Source: Pseudobutyrivibrio ruminis CF1b (GTDB taxonomy: Bacteria > Bacillota > Clostridia > Lachnospirales > Lachnospiraceae). From it: 64,000 bases of DNA. Location: the NCBI RefSeq assembly GCF_000424005.1, contig NZ_AUJB01000005.1:1-64000 (forward strand), read 5' to 3'. Shown in pieces: positions 8,279 through 17,673 of the stretch; positions within the stretch are counted from its first letter, which is position 1; the number at the start of each line of letters is the position of its first letter. Position numbers and translations under genes: made by a program. Below the pieces are notes generated by a model that saw nothing but the letters and a program-made list of their open reading frames with translations, was not told the DNA's origin and made no database searches.

Positions 8279-9419
8279 AGCTATTCTGTTGCTCTTGAAC
8301 TTTTCACTGGTTCCACTGGCAATAGGCAGGCTAATTACATATAAGGCAAAAAGTGGTTTGATAGCTGAGTATCTCATAGGCTTTTTTGGAAACCTTGGTA
8401 TTTTCTATATCATATTTGCCTTTTGCAACTGGTATCAGGTGTGGAACACCTTTAAGGATCCTGTAATCGGAGCCTTCTCCACACTGACTTACATCTACAT
8501 CGGTGTGATATCAGTACTTGTATTAGCATGGTTCTGGCTGGACAGAAAAGCCATTAAAGGAAGCGTAGCCTACATCAAAAACAAAATTAATTGTTTATTA
8601 GGTTCCATTAGAAAAGATAAATTTGTTATAGTATACATTATCGTATTTACGATAATTCTCGCAGCCCAGTTATACTTTGCATTTAAGTATCAGATTAATC
8701 AATGGTCTTACGACGATTACGATTATGTGGTATCCAGTAAAGACACTGTAAGCAGCGACACACTTACATATGTAAACTTCATTACCGGTGCTCTTGCAAA
8801 CATTGCTGAAAAAAGAGCAGCCACATCATGGGTTACATATATTGCATTCCTTTCAAGGATTTCAAACTTTGAAGTAACAACACTGAGCCACACATTACTG
8901 CCAGTGCTCCTTGTATTGATTGCATATTTGACTACGTACTACATAGTAAAATTTTTATTTAAAGAGATGGACAACAGACTCATTGCAATGATTCTCATAT
9001 CACTTGCCTACGTATTCGGTCTGTACTCACACTACTCCAACACCTTCAGACTGCTTGGAGCAGTATGGCAGGGAAAGGCTGTATTATCAGCAATAGCCAT
9101 CCCATTTATGACAGTCTATCTCATGAGACTCTATGCAAAGGAAGTAAAGACAGCTTACATGCTTCCTATTGCAGCAGTATCTTTGGGCGCCTGCTCACTT
9201 ACCATCCTTGCAGGATTTTTCGTTTCAATCGTAGCCTGTGTAGCCTGGTTTGTGATGTGCATATACCATAGACGCATATACGGATTGAGATACCTTGCAG
9301 CCAGCCTTTTTGGACCGGCATTTTTAGGTGTGTTCTATCTGATGCTATGGATGCTCCAGAAGGATATGCAGAGCTTTGACTTTAAATACTTTAAATTCAG
9401 AAAAGTACCAGACACATAG
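8265..9419 (+). CDS. Polytopic membrane protein, N-terminal part of a DUF6077-like GT-C protein
   Basis: A 384-residue, strongly hydrophobic protein. The motif YDDYDYVVSSKD (about 149-160) lies in the first large loop and recalls the acidic loop of GT-C enzymes; SHYSNTFRLLGAVWQGKA (about 247-264) is a second conserved-looking loop. The length is short for such proteins, and the next gene begins with membrane segments and a loop of the kind that ends them. It looks like the first half of a split gene. It ends in VPDT and a TAG which overlaps an AGGAG ribosome site for the next gene. It starts within the last codons of neuA. No enzymatic function is proven. Confidence 0.6.
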   Translation: MTIIRAILLLLNFSLVPLAIGRLITYKAKSGLIAEYLIGFFGNLGIFYIIFAFCNWYQVWNTFKDPVIGAFSTLTYIYIGVISVLVLAWFWLDRKAIKGSVAYIKNKINCLLGSIRKDKFVIVYIIVFTIILAAQLYFAFKYQINQWSYDDYDYVVSSKDTVSSDTLTYVNFITGALANIAEKRAATSWVTYIAFLSRISNFEVTTLSHTLLPVLLVLIAYLTTYYIVKFLFKEMDNRLIAMILISLAYVFGLYSHYSNTFRLLGAVWQGKAVLSAIAIPFMTVYLMRLYAKEVKTAYMLPIAAVSLGACSLTILAGFFVSIVACVAWFVMCIYHRRIYGLRYLAASLFGPAFLGVFYLMLWMLQKDMQSFDFKYFKFRKVPDT

Positions 9420-9427
9420 GAGTGTAA

Positions 9428-10981
9428 ATGGACTGGATTAATTACTTTATAGATGTCACCAGGAACTATTGGGGAAGCTTGGGATACCCGCTGCTTTTCG
9501 CAATAGGTCTTGTGCTGATATTTATTTTTGAAAAAGAAAAAATAAAACGATACGTATTCCTTTGGTACACAGGATTAGTATTGGTTTTCATATACAATCC
9601 AATTACACTTTTCCTTAGCAGGAAATATTTGGAACCATCCACCTTCGATCAGTACTTTTTAAGATTCTTCAGTCTGATTCTGGTGATGGTAATTATTGGA
9701 TATGGAATTACCATTGGCCTTGGAAAATTAAAGGGCGGTAAAAAGCTGATAGGTGTCATGGCAGCATGTGTGGCCATAGTAATCCTGGGTCGCTGCATTT
9801 ACGCCGAGGATTGGTACACAAAGGCAGAAAACCGAAACAAGGTTCCACAGGATGTGGTTACTATCTGCGATTTGTTTGCAGATTATGAGGAAGATACAAT
9901 CAGAATAATGGCACCACAGGATGTAGCAGTTTATCTGCGCCAGATGGACAGCCGTTTTTCTATGCCTTACAGCAGATATATAGCTGACGAAGCCTACGAG
10001 CTCACAAACCTCAAGCCAGAGGTGGGAGATGTGGCCGAGTACGCAAGGGCAAATGATGTTGATTATGTGGTTGTTTCAGCCATAGATGATATTTTAAATG
10101 CTTACCTGAACTACGGATTTACATTGTATGGCCGCACACCTAATTATGCGGTGCTGATTCCAAACAATCCAAGATGGGTCCTTACAGAGTACGAGGACGA
10201 ATCGGGAGATCAGGGACTGGCATACTCACTTAAGAATCTCAGGGATGGTACATTCATCCTGATAGATGGAGGAAATGCTGGCAACGAGCAGCAGATGCGC
10301 GATGTGATTATGGAGAATGGCGGCGTGGTAAATGCCTGGATTCTCACCCACTATCACAAGGATCACATCGATACATTTAATGCCATCTATGAAAATCCTC
10401 AGGGGATCAAGATTATAAACATCTACGCAACACCACTTGATGCAGACACATTCTACAGCCTGAATCTTCAGGAATGGGATGACGTGGATACTTACGAGAA
10501 GTTCCAGGAAATCACAAAGGATGCTGAAAACATCAACATGGTAAAACGAGATGATGAGCTGACATTCTCAGATGGATTGAAGCTGACATTCTTTAATGCA
10601 ATGGATGATGTGGTTTTAAATTCAGAAGGTCGTGAGGACATTCCAAATAACGACTCTCTGGTTTTCAAGATTGAGACCAAAAATCGCAGCGCACTTATCT
10701 GTGCCGATGCCCACAGCAAATACATTGCAGATTATCTGGTAAAGACATACGGTGACAAACTGGATTCTGATATCCTACAGTGCGCTCACCATGGAAATAA
10801 CAGCATGCCTACAGAGACAGGCTTTTACGAGGCAGTTTCTCCTGAGGTGGCAATATTTGATGGTCCTGATTGGCTGATGACCAGCGCTGATTACACAGCA
10901 GGCGCTCTGGCATCTTACCTGAAGGATCTGGGAGCGAGAATCGTCTGGTATAAGACAGCTCCAAATGTTTTTGGTTTCTAG
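9428..10981 (+). CDS. Membrane protein with C-terminal metallo-beta-lactamase (ComEC-like) domain
   Basis: A 517-residue protein with RBS AGGAG 5 nt before the ATG. Residues 1-125 are membrane segments. Residues 140-245 form a soluble loop (EYARANDVDYVVVS, PNYAVLIP) like the C-terminal domain of GT-C membrane proteins. Residues about 258-517 are an MBL-fold hydrolase with the zinc motif THYHKDHID (H308, H310, D312, H313), a CADAH strand and the CAHHGNNS region, most like the MBL part of ComEC-type proteins. This join of a transferase-like tail with an MBL domain is uncommon. Substrate is unknown; a phosphodiester or lipid-linked glycan bond on the outer face is a guess. Read with the preceding gene, it looks like the second half of a split protein. 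Confidence 0.68.
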   Translation: MDWINYFIDVTRNYWGSLGYPLLFAIGLVLIFIFEKEKIKRYVFLWYTGLVLVFIYNPITLFLSRKYLEPSTFDQYFLRFFSLILVMVIIGYGITIGLGKLKGGKKLIGVMAACVAIVILGRCIYAEDWYTKAENRNKVPQDVVTICDLFADYEEDTIRIMAPQDVAVYLRQMDSRFSMPYSRYIADEAYELTNLKPEVGDVAEYARANDVDYVVVSAIDDILNAYLNYGFTLYGRTPNYAVLIPNNPRWVLTEYEDESGDQGLAYSLKNLRDGTFILIDGGNAGNEQQMRDVIMENGGVVNAWILTHYHKDHIDTFNAIYENPQGIKIINIYATPLDADTFYSLNLQEWDDVDTYEKFQEITKDAENINMVKRDDELTFSDGLKLTFFNAMDDVVLNSEGREDIPNNDSLVFKIETKNRSALICADAHSKYIADYLVKTYGDKLDSDILQCAHHGNNSMPTETGFYEAVSPEVAIFDGPDWLMTSADYTAGALASYLKDLGARIVWYKTAPNVFGF

Positions 10982-10991
10982 CAAGGAGATA

Positions 10992-12272
10992 ATGGAATTG
11001 AAAGAAACTCTTTTGAAAAATAAGAAATATATAACCATGTTTTTGATTACAGGAATTCTTTTCGCTCGCTGTAATCTGGGATTGTACTACGGCGGAGTAT
11101 ATGTCCTGATAAATCTTTTATTTAACGGACTTGCAGCACTGTTTTGTGCACTGCTTTTCACCACAGACAAGGTTCCAATGAAAAAGGCCCTTATAAGTCC
11201 GGCTATTGTATGGATACTGCTTTTTTCTACCATGGTTTTCATATACGGACATTTCAAGCTATTTACAGCTGCAGATTATTACAGCCGAATGATTACAATC
11301 ATGACTGCACTTCCAGCGATTCTTATTTTGACACTGTTGTTTTATAATAAGGATGATGTGTTTGATATCCTTTCAGTGAGCGGTTCGGTGATTATCATCA
11401 CCACCCTTATCACAAGCCTTTGCTACGATTACGTATGGGGCGAATGGCTGATGGGAATGTACTCCCGCGTAGGTTCCACACCTGCCGGTGGAGTTATCGA
11501 TACAGGAAATCTTGTGCTGATTCTTTTAATACCTATTTTTTATCAGCTCATTATTTTAAGAAAAGTAAAGCAGTATCTCTGGATTACCATCATCGGTATC
11601 TTCGAGATTATTGCTACTGGAGCAAAGTCTTCAGCGTTTCCAATCGTATTCGTATTTGCGATAATGATTATCGGTGCTTCGGATGATATAAAGATTATCA
11701 GAAGAAATCTTATCATCCTTATTGTATTAGGCGTGGCTGCCTTTGCAGCTATTATGGTTGTGCCACCTCTCTACGGAGTACTTGGCTACAGAATAGCAGA
11801 GCTATTTACAGGAATGGCTAGCTCAGGCGAGCCTGATTTACACACAAGCACAGGCCAGCGTATGGCCATGATGGCAGGCTTCAAGGCTCACTTCTGGGAG
11901 AGCCCTATCTGGGGTCACGGCTTCTATTCATTTAGAGAGATGCCATACTCAGCCATCGAGGAATATCACGAAGGCACAGAGATTGCCTACAGACATGTGC
12001 AGCTTCACATGAACTTCCTGGAGGTATTGTTCTCCTACGGAATCGTGGGCTTCGTGCTTTATTACTGGTTCCCAGTGTATGTTGCAATCAAAGCTTTCAA
12101 GTCCAACAAGACAGCAAAGATTATGGTATTTTCAATCATGATTTCTTTCTTCTTCATGGATTTGGGAATTGATATGTATTACAAATATTTGTTGCCATAT
12201 TATTCATATTTCTTGGCATACTTCTTTATGATCAAAGGACAGCGTAATGGCTTCAAAGCAGTAAAAGGGTGA
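10992..12272 (+). CDS. O-antigen ligase/polymerase-family membrane protein (Wzy-like)
   Basis: ATG 10992 is chosen because AAGGAG (10983-10988) lies 3 nt before it; an in-frame ATG at 10965 would lie inside the previous gene. The 426-residue product has about a dozen hydrophobic segments and a Wzy_C/ligase-type outer loop at about 285-345: GQRMAMMAGFKAHF, ESPIWGHGFYSF and HMNFLEVLFSYGIVG. This GxR...GHGF...H-N-x-x-L pattern is typical of WaaL/Wzy proteins. It would polymerise or ligate lipid-linked repeat units on the outer face. The priming transferase gene follows 4 nt later. Polymerase rather than ligase is the better guess in a Gram-positive locus. Confidence 0.8.
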   Translation: MELKETLLKNKKYITMFLITGILFARCNLGLYYGGVYVLINLLFNGLAALFCALLFTTDKVPMKKALISPAIVWILLFSTMVFIYGHFKLFTAADYYSRMITIMTALPAILILTLLFYNKDDVFDILSVSGSVIIITTLITSLCYDYVWGEWLMGMYSRVGSTPAGGVIDTGNLVLILLIPIFYQLIILRKVKQYLWITIIGIFEIIATGAKSSAFPIVFVFAIMIIGASDDIKIIRRNLIILIVLGVAAFAAIMVVPPLYGVLGYRIAELFTGMASSGEPDLHTSTGQRMAMMAGFKAHFWESPIWGHGFYSFREMPYSAIEEYHEGTEIAYRHVQLHMNFLEVLFSYGIVGFVLYYWFPVYVAIKAFKSNKTAKIMVFSIMISFFFMDLGIDMYYKYLLPYYSYFLAYFFMIKGQRNGFKAVKG

Positions 12273-12276
12273 AATA

Positions 12277-13653
12277 GTGAAAAATAATAATACTATCAGA
12301 AAAATCGAAAGCATAATTGAATTAGTTGTACTCACATTAATCTACTACTATGTATGGCGTAATTTCATTTTCGACAAGCAGTATTTCTGGCCAATGGTAG
12401 GACGTGGAAAATACGTGCTGATGGGCGTGTATTTTATTCTTGTGCTTGTAATCACACATCTTTGTGAGGGATTCAAGTACGGAATTCTTAAGATTGCAGA
12501 TGTTCTTTTTTCACAGTGGATTGCAGTGACAATTGCAAACCTTGTTACATATCTGCAGCTTTCACTTATGGCAAACGTGCTTATTCCTGCAGGTCCATTA
12601 CTTGGACTTACACTTATTGATTTTGTGGTTCAGGGAATGTTCGTATATACGTTTTTTGCCATCTACAACAAGCATTCAGAGGCCAGCCGTCTTCTTATGG
12701 TTTATGGAAATAAGGAGTCTGTTGGATTAAAGCTAAAGATGGATACCCGCGAGGATACTTACAACATCAAAAAGCTTATCAGCGTAGATGAAGGCTTTGA
12801 TGCTATCTTTAAAGAGCTTGAGAATTATGATGGATTAGTTATCTCAGATGTTAGTGCTGAGCAGCGTAATGACCTTTTAAAGCACTGCTACATGCACAAC
12901 ATTCAGACATATATCACACCAAAGATTTCCGATGTAATCATCGGCGGTGGCGAGGATATCCACCAGTTTGACACTCCACTTGTAAGAATCAACACAACAG
13001 GTCTTACACCTGAGCAGGAGCTGGTAAAGAGATTTTTCGACATCGTGCTTTGCGTGATTGCTTCAGTGGTACTTTCACCACTTATGCTTATCATTGCAGC
13101 AGCTATTAAGCTGGAAGATCACGGCCCTGTATTTTACAAGCAGGCTCGTGTCACAAAGGATGGAAAGGTATTCGACATCCTTAAGTTCAGAAGTATGGTG
13201 GAGGATGCTGAGCAGCGTCCAGCCACAGATGACGACGACAGAATCACAAAGGTGGGACACGTGATCCGCGCTACACGTGTGGATGAGCTTCCACAGTTGT
13301 TTAACATTATAAAGGGAGATATGTCTATCGTAGGTCCACGTCCTGAGAGAACTGAGCACGTGGAGAAATATACAGAGGCTATCCCTGAATTTGAATTCCG
13401 TAGCAAGGTAAAAGGAGGTCTTACAGGCTTCGCTCAGATATACGGAAAGTACAACACATCCGCTTACGACAAGATTAAGCTGGATTTGATGTATATCGAG
13501 AATTACACTTTCCTTTTGGATGTAAAGCTGGTGCTTATGACCATCAGAATCCTTTTCAAGAAGGAGAGTACAGAAGGTTTTGATAAGGTAGTTTCAGCAG
13601 ACGAAATTTTAGCGTCTCTTGAGGCTGAAAAGAACAAGACTGGAGATGAATAA
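12277..13653 (+). CDS. Priming undecaprenyl-phosphate sugar phosphotransferase (WcaJ/CpsE-type polyPGT)
   Basis: The start is GTG 12277, inside a short AGGGTGAAATA leader. The 458-residue product has several N-terminal membrane segments (about 1-130), a nucleotide-binding-like middle domain and a C-terminal phosphoglycosyltransferase domain (about 245-445). That domain holds KRFFDIVLC, KLEDHGPVFYKQ with the catalytic Glu-Asp dyad, FDILKFRSM, and GDMSIVGPRPE. It moves a sugar-1-phosphate from a nucleotide sugar onto undecaprenyl phosphate and so starts repeat-unit assembly. It is the only clear priming enzyme in the window, which makes it the likely start point for the polymer built by the surrounding transferases. 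Confidence 0.93.
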   Translation: MKNNNTIRKIESIIELVVLTLIYYYVWRNFIFDKQYFWPMVGRGKYVLMGVYFILVLVITHLCEGFKYGILKIADVLFSQWIAVTIANLVTYLQLSLMANVLIPAGPLLGLTLIDFVVQGMFVYTFFAIYNKHSEASRLLMVYGNKESVGLKLKMDTREDTYNIKKLISVDEGFDAIFKELENYDGLVISDVSAEQRNDLLKHCYMHNIQTYITPKISDVIIGGGEDIHQFDTPLVRINTTGLTPEQELVKRFFDIVLCVIASVVLSPLMLIIAAAIKLEDHGPVFYKQARVTKDGKVFDILKFRSMVEDAEQRPATDDDDRITKVGHVIRATRVDELPQLFNIIKGDMSIVGPRPERTEHVEKYTEAIPEFEFRSKVKGGLTGFAQIYGKYNTSAYDKIKLDLMYIENYTFLLDVKLVLMTIRILFKKESTEGFDKVVSADEILASLEAEKNKTGDE

Positions 13654-13659
13654 TAAACT

Positions 13660-14820
13660 ATGAGAATATTGCATTTAGCATTGGCTTCTCACTTTACAGT
13701 GGGAATGTTATATCAGGAGAATCAGATGATTGAGTGCCAGCGTGCCGATGGACACGAGGTGTTGCTCATCACTGACAGATGGCACTTTGAGAGAGGCGAG
13801 CTTGTGAAGGGTCCAGAGGAGGACACTATCATGGACAACGGTGCTCACCTTATCAGACTTAGCTTGGACAGAGTAATGTGCTCAGAGCTCTGGACAGAGA
13901 AGACTCAGAAGTGCAAAAAGGTAAGAGGACTCATCGAAGAATTCAAGCCAGATACAATCCTTTTCCACGGAATGAGTGGATATGAGATTATGACTGCAGC
14001 TGATTATTGCAAGGAACATCCAGAGTGCCTTCTTTTCATGGATTGCCACGAGGACTACAGCAATTCAGCCAGAAATATTATCAGCAAGACTTTCTACAAG
14101 GTTATTCACGGACACTTCATCAGCAAGGCTATGCCTGAGATTGATAAGGTTCTTTACCTTGGCGCCGACATGCGCAACTGGATGAATGACCTTTACAGAA
14201 TTCCAAAGGAGAAGCAGGAGTTTATGGCTCCAGGCGGAACCCTTTACACAGCTGAGCAGCAGAAGAATGCCCGCCAGGAGATTATCAAGAAATACGCTCT
14301 TCCACAGGATGCCATCATCATGGCTCACTCTGGAAAGCTTGCAGCTCCAAAGCGTACAGCAGAGCTTCTTCGTGCATTCAAAAAGATTGATGACCCTAGA
14401 ATGGCAATGTTTGTATTCGGTTCTATTCCAGATGATATGGAGCCTATCATCCGTCCACTTATCGAGGCAGACAGCAGAGTACATTTCATGGGTTGGAAGG
14501 TAAATAAAGAAATCGAGGAATTTCTCGCCGGCGTAGATCTCTACTGCCAGCCAGGTAGCCAGTCTTCCACATTCGAGACAGCTATGTGCTGCGGATGTGC
14601 AAACATGGCTTATCCATTCGAGACATACACAGACGACACATACACAGACTGCAACCATGAGAATCTTTTCTTCGTTGAGTCTGAAGAAGATATTGAAAAT
14701 GTATTCAGAAAGATTTCTGAGAACGTGCAGCTCCTTGAGCAGGTAAAGGCAAAGTCATTCTCTTTCGCGAGATTAAATTTTGACTATGCGGTGATTTCAA
14801 GAAGAATATATACACTATGA
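13660..14820 (+). CDS. GT4-type glycosyltransferase
   Basis: A 386-residue cytosolic protein with a GT-B layout. The N-terminal half starts MRILHLALASHFTVGMLYQE, has ILFHGMSGYEI, and LFMDCHEDYSN at about 126-136. The donor half has MAHSGKLAAPKRTAELLRAF, FVFGSIPDD, HFMGWKVNKEIEEFLAGVDL and a PGSQSSTFETAMCCG region with the acidic Glu of the EX7E-type site. It overlaps the next gene by ATGA (14817-14820), so translation is coupled. It follows the priming transferase by 6 nt and is probably one of the first extending transferases. The donor sugar is unknown. Confidence 0.78.
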   Translation: MRILHLALASHFTVGMLYQENQMIECQRADGHEVLLITDRWHFERGELVKGPEEDTIMDNGAHLIRLSLDRVMCSELWTEKTQKCKKVRGLIEEFKPDTILFHGMSGYEIMTAADYCKEHPECLLFMDCHEDYSNSARNIISKTFYKVIHGHFISKAMPEIDKVLYLGADMRNWMNDLYRIPKEKQEFMAPGGTLYTAEQQKNARQEIIKKYALPQDAIIMAHSGKLAAPKRTAELLRAFKKIDDPRMAMFVFGSIPDDMEPIIRPLIEADSRVHFMGWKVNKEIEEFLAGVDLYCQPGSQSSTFETAMCCGCANMAYPFETYTDDTYTDCNHENLFFVESEEDIENVFRKISENVQLLEQVKAKSFSFARLNFDYAVISRRIYTL

Positions 14821-15872
14821 TAGATTTAAAAGACAAAAATATTTTAATTATAATGCCAAAGTTTTACTCATATCAGTCTAAGATGAGAGAGGACTTGGAG
14901 GCGCGTGGAGCCCGTCCAGTTTTTTATGATGAGGAACCAGATAAGACAAAGTTCTTAATCTTAAAAAACCTTGGAGATATCTTTCATAATCCAAAGATAT
15001 TTGATGGCTTCAATAAAAAACTTAAGAATAAGATTCTTTCTGAAATGCCATCCGGTGGCTATGACTATCTCTTAGTCATCAGAGGAAATGTTCTTTCAGA
15101 GCAGACCATTCATGAGCTGAAAAACAAGGCATTAAAATCATCAGGAAAGTCCATTTATTATTCATGGGATTCCTTTAAGAATCTCCGCCACAAGGGAGAA
15201 ATCGGACGCCTCTTCGACTGGAGAGGAACCTTCGATTCGGTTGATGCTAAAGAATCAGAGCTGGGGTATGAGCTGCTGCCACTTTTTTATTCTGATGAGT
15301 TTAATAATACATCAAATGAAAATATAGAATATAAATATGACTATGTATCGGTTTCCGCTTACTTCCCATTCCGCTACCGATACTTCAAAGCATTCAAAGA
15401 AGCAAACCCAGACAAAAAGCTTTGCCTGAAGATATTTTTAGACCCAAAGGTTTACCGTGGCAAGAAGCTAAAAGATCCAAAGCTTGTAAAGGATTTGGAT
15501 ATGGATATCATCAGTTTTGAACCATTCTCACCAGACCAGATTAGAGATATGGTAAGAAATTCTAAGGCAGTCCTTGATTTGGCACACGAGGCCCAGCAAG
15601 GTTTAACAATGCGCACAATGGAAACTCTGGGAATTAAAAGAAAACTAGTTACTAATAACATATATTTACGTGACTATGAATTCTATAATGAAACTAATGA
15701 CTTGATTCTTACAGACCTGGCTGCAAAAGCAGACAAGGCAGAGCAGACAGGAGACTATAGTGCATTCACACTCCCAGGCTCTGAGTGGCTCGACCAGCCA
15801 TATCTGGAGAACGAGGAAGTGCGACAGAAGTACAGTATTCATTCGTGGATTGATAAATTATTCGAGGTATAA
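14817..15872 (+). CDS. Probable glycosyltransferase, CgeB/WfgS-like
   Basis: A 351-residue soluble protein. The pattern IYYSWDSFKNL, a following FDSVDAKESELGYELLPLFY segment (about 139-158) and a late AHEAQQGLTMRTMETLG stretch with TNNIYLRDYEFY match a group of GT-B proteins sometimes annotated as CgeB-like or as LPS biosynthesis proteins. The repeating feature is a loosely conserved donor half with Glu-rich ends and no classical GT4 signature. The start overlaps the previous gene by four bases; 3 nt separate it from the SDR gene. Glycosyl transfer is inferred from fold-like pattern and neighbours. Confidence 0.55.
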   Translation: MIDLKDKNILIIMPKFYSYQSKMREDLEARGARPVFYDEEPDKTKFLILKNLGDIFHNPKIFDGFNKKLKNKILSEMPSGGYDYLLVIRGNVLSEQTIHELKNKALKSSGKSIYYSWDSFKNLRHKGEIGRLFDWRGTFDSVDAKESELGYELLPLFYSDEFNNTSNENIEYKYDYVSVSAYFPFRYRYFKAFKEANPDKKLCLKIFLDPKVYRGKKLKDPKLVKDLDMDIISFEPFSPDQIRDMVRNSKAVLDLAHEAQQGLTMRTMETLGIKRKLVTNNIYLRDYEFYNETNDLILTDLAAKADKAEQTGDYSAFTLPGSEWLDQPYLENEEVRQKYSIHSWIDKLFEV

Positions 15873-15875
15873 AAC

Positions 15876-16706
15876 ATGAAGTATTTAGTTACAGGTGCAA
15901 ACGGATATATAGGCCAGGGAGTCGTAAAGACAATGCTGGACCTTGGTGCCGAGGTAGTAGCTACAGATTTCCATACAGATGAGGTGGATGAGCGTGCAAA
16001 GCGCATCGACGCAGACCTCTTCACTTTGGATGACCCATATGGTTATTTTGAGAAGCCGGATGTGGTGATTCATTTGGCATGGCGCGACGGCTTCCGCCAC
16101 GCTTCAGAAAACCACATGAAGGATTTGCCAAACCACTATGCTTTCATCGAGAAGATGTGCAAGGCAGGCATCAGAAAGATGTGCGTCATGGGCACCATGC
16201 ATGAGATAGGATTCATGGAAGGCTGCATCAAGTCAGACACTCCATGTGCTCCACAGTCTCTCTATGGAATCGCAAAGAACGCCCTTCGTCAGGCTACAGT
16301 CCTTGCCTGTAAAGAAAACAATGTGAAGCTCCAGTGGCTCAGAGGATATTATATCGTGGGCAACACTCACAGAGGTTGCAGCATTTTCTCTAAGCTTACA
16401 GCAGCTGCTGAGGCAGGAGATGAGACATTCCCATTCACAACAGGCCAGAACCAGTTCGACTTCACAGACTATGATTTATTCTGCGAGCAGGTGGCAAAGG
16501 CCAGCATGCAGGATGAGGTTCTTGGAATCATTGAGTGCTGCACAGGCAAGCCTATGAAGCTGGCAGACCGTGTTGAAAAATTCATTACAGATAATGGATA
16601 CAACATCAGTCTTGCTTATGGCACATTCCCTGACCGCCCATACGACTCGAAAGCGGTGTGGGGAGATTCACGCAAAATAGATAAGATACTTATGAACTGG
16701 AGATAA
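15876..16706 (+). CDS. NAD(P)-dependent extended-SDR sugar reductase/epimerase
   Basis: A 276-residue extended SDR. The cofactor motif is TGANGYIGQG (about 6-15), the HLAWRDG strand lies at about 68-74, and the active site is YGIAKNALR (YxxxK, about 130-138). The upstream Ser/Thr position reads MGTMHEIG. The protein is shorter than 4,6-dehydratases and lacks their DE-type active-site pair, so a C4-reductase/epimerase of the RmlD/AbeJ type is more likely. It cannot supply the CDP-glucose dehydratase missing from the dideoxy-sugar set downstream. It lies between two transferase genes with 2-3 nt gaps. The substrate is unknown. Confidence 0.75.
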   Translation: MKYLVTGANGYIGQGVVKTMLDLGAEVVATDFHTDEVDERAKRIDADLFTLDDPYGYFEKPDVVIHLAWRDGFRHASENHMKDLPNHYAFIEKMCKAGIRKMCVMGTMHEIGFMEGCIKSDTPCAPQSLYGIAKNALRQATVLACKENNVKLQWLRGYYIVGNTHRGCSIFSKLTAAAEAGDETFPFTTGQNQFDFTDYDLFCEQVAKASMQDEVLGIIECCTGKPMKLADRVEKFITDNGYNISLAYGTFPDRPYDSKAVWGDSRKIDKILMNWR

Positions 16707-16708
16707 AC

Positions 16709-17662
16709 ATGAAACCAACTCTATACATAGTAATCCCTTGCTACAACGAAGAGGCTGTACTTCCAATCACAGCCCCTCTGTTTTTGGCAAAGATAAATGA
16801 ATTAGTAAGCCTTGAGAAAATCTCAGACCAGTCCCGCATCATGTTCGTAAATGATGGTTCTAAGGACAGCACCTGGGAAATCATCAAGGATTTGGCGAAG
16901 CAGGATGAGCATTATGTGGGCATCACCCAGAGCCGCAACCGCGGTCACCAGAATGCAGTTCTTGCAGGCCTTATGGAGGCGAAGGAGCTTTGTGATATCA
17001 CCATCTCCATCGACTGCGACGGACAGGATGATATCAACGCCATGAACGAAATGGTAGATGCTTACGCAGATGGCTGCGAGGTAGTATACGGCGTTCGAAG
17101 CAAGCGAGATACAGACACATTCTTTAAGAGATTTACAGCAGAGAGCTTTTACAAGCTTCTCAACAGCATGGGCGCAGAGGTAGTTTACAACCATGCAGAT
17201 TACCGTCTCGTTTCCAGCCGAGTGCTCAACGAATTTGCAAACTACAAAGAGGTAAACATCTTCCTTAGAGGAATGTTCCCACTGGTAGGATTTAAGAGCA
17301 CCAGCGTTTACTACGAGAGAAACGAGCGTATAGCAGGAGAAAGTCACTATCCACTTTCAAAGATGCTGAGCCTGGCCTTCGACGGCATCACATCACTTAG
17401 CATCAAACCAATTCGAATTATTACAGGCTTCGGTGTATTTGTAGCATTCATAAGCCTGGTATTAATTATTTATTCTTTTGTTCAGCACTTCCTTGGCAAC
17501 ACAATGAGCGGCTGGACAAGTACCATGATTGCAGTATGCTTCCTTGGAGGAATCCAGCTTATCTCACTTGGAGTTATCGGTGAGTACGTTGGAAAGACCT
17601 ACATGGAGACAAAGGCGAGACCGAGATACATTATTAGCGAGCGAACATACGAGGACAAATAG
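16709..17662 (+). CDS. GtrB/DPM1-like polyprenyl-phosphate glycosyltransferase (GT2)
   Basis: A 317-residue GT2 protein. The catalytic domain has IVIPCYNEE (about 6-14), VNDGSKDSTW (about 47-56), RNRGHQNAVLAG, and SIDCDGQDD (about 94-102) with the DxD-type motif. Two C-terminal membrane hairpin segments lie at about 230-295 and end in YVGKTYMETKARPRY, the typical GtrB tail. It makes polyprenyl-phosphate-linked hexose from a nucleotide sugar on the inner face. This supplies the GT-C-type membrane transferases, many of which are in this locus. The gene precedes an acetyltransferase by 11 nt. Confidence 0.9.
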   Translation: MKPTLYIVIPCYNEEAVLPITAPLFLAKINELVSLEKISDQSRIMFVNDGSKDSTWEIIKDLAKQDEHYVGITQSRNRGHQNAVLAGLMEAKELCDITISIDCDGQDDINAMNEMVDAYADGCEVVYGVRSKRDTDTFFKRFTAESFYKLLNSMGAEVVYNHADYRLVSSRVLNEFANYKEVNIFLRGMFPLVGFKSTSVYYERNERIAGESHYPLSKMLSLAFDGITSLSIKPIRIITGFGVFVAFISLVLIIYSFVQHFLGNTMSGWTSTMIAVCFLGGIQLISLGVIGEYVGKTYMETKARPRYIISERTYEDK

Positions 17663-17673
17663 AAAGAGGTATT

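Noticed and set aside
14065-14658. 197-codon minus-strand frame
   Set aside because: It is antisense to the GT4 gene at 13660 and shows low-complexity Cys/Val runs; no family pattern.
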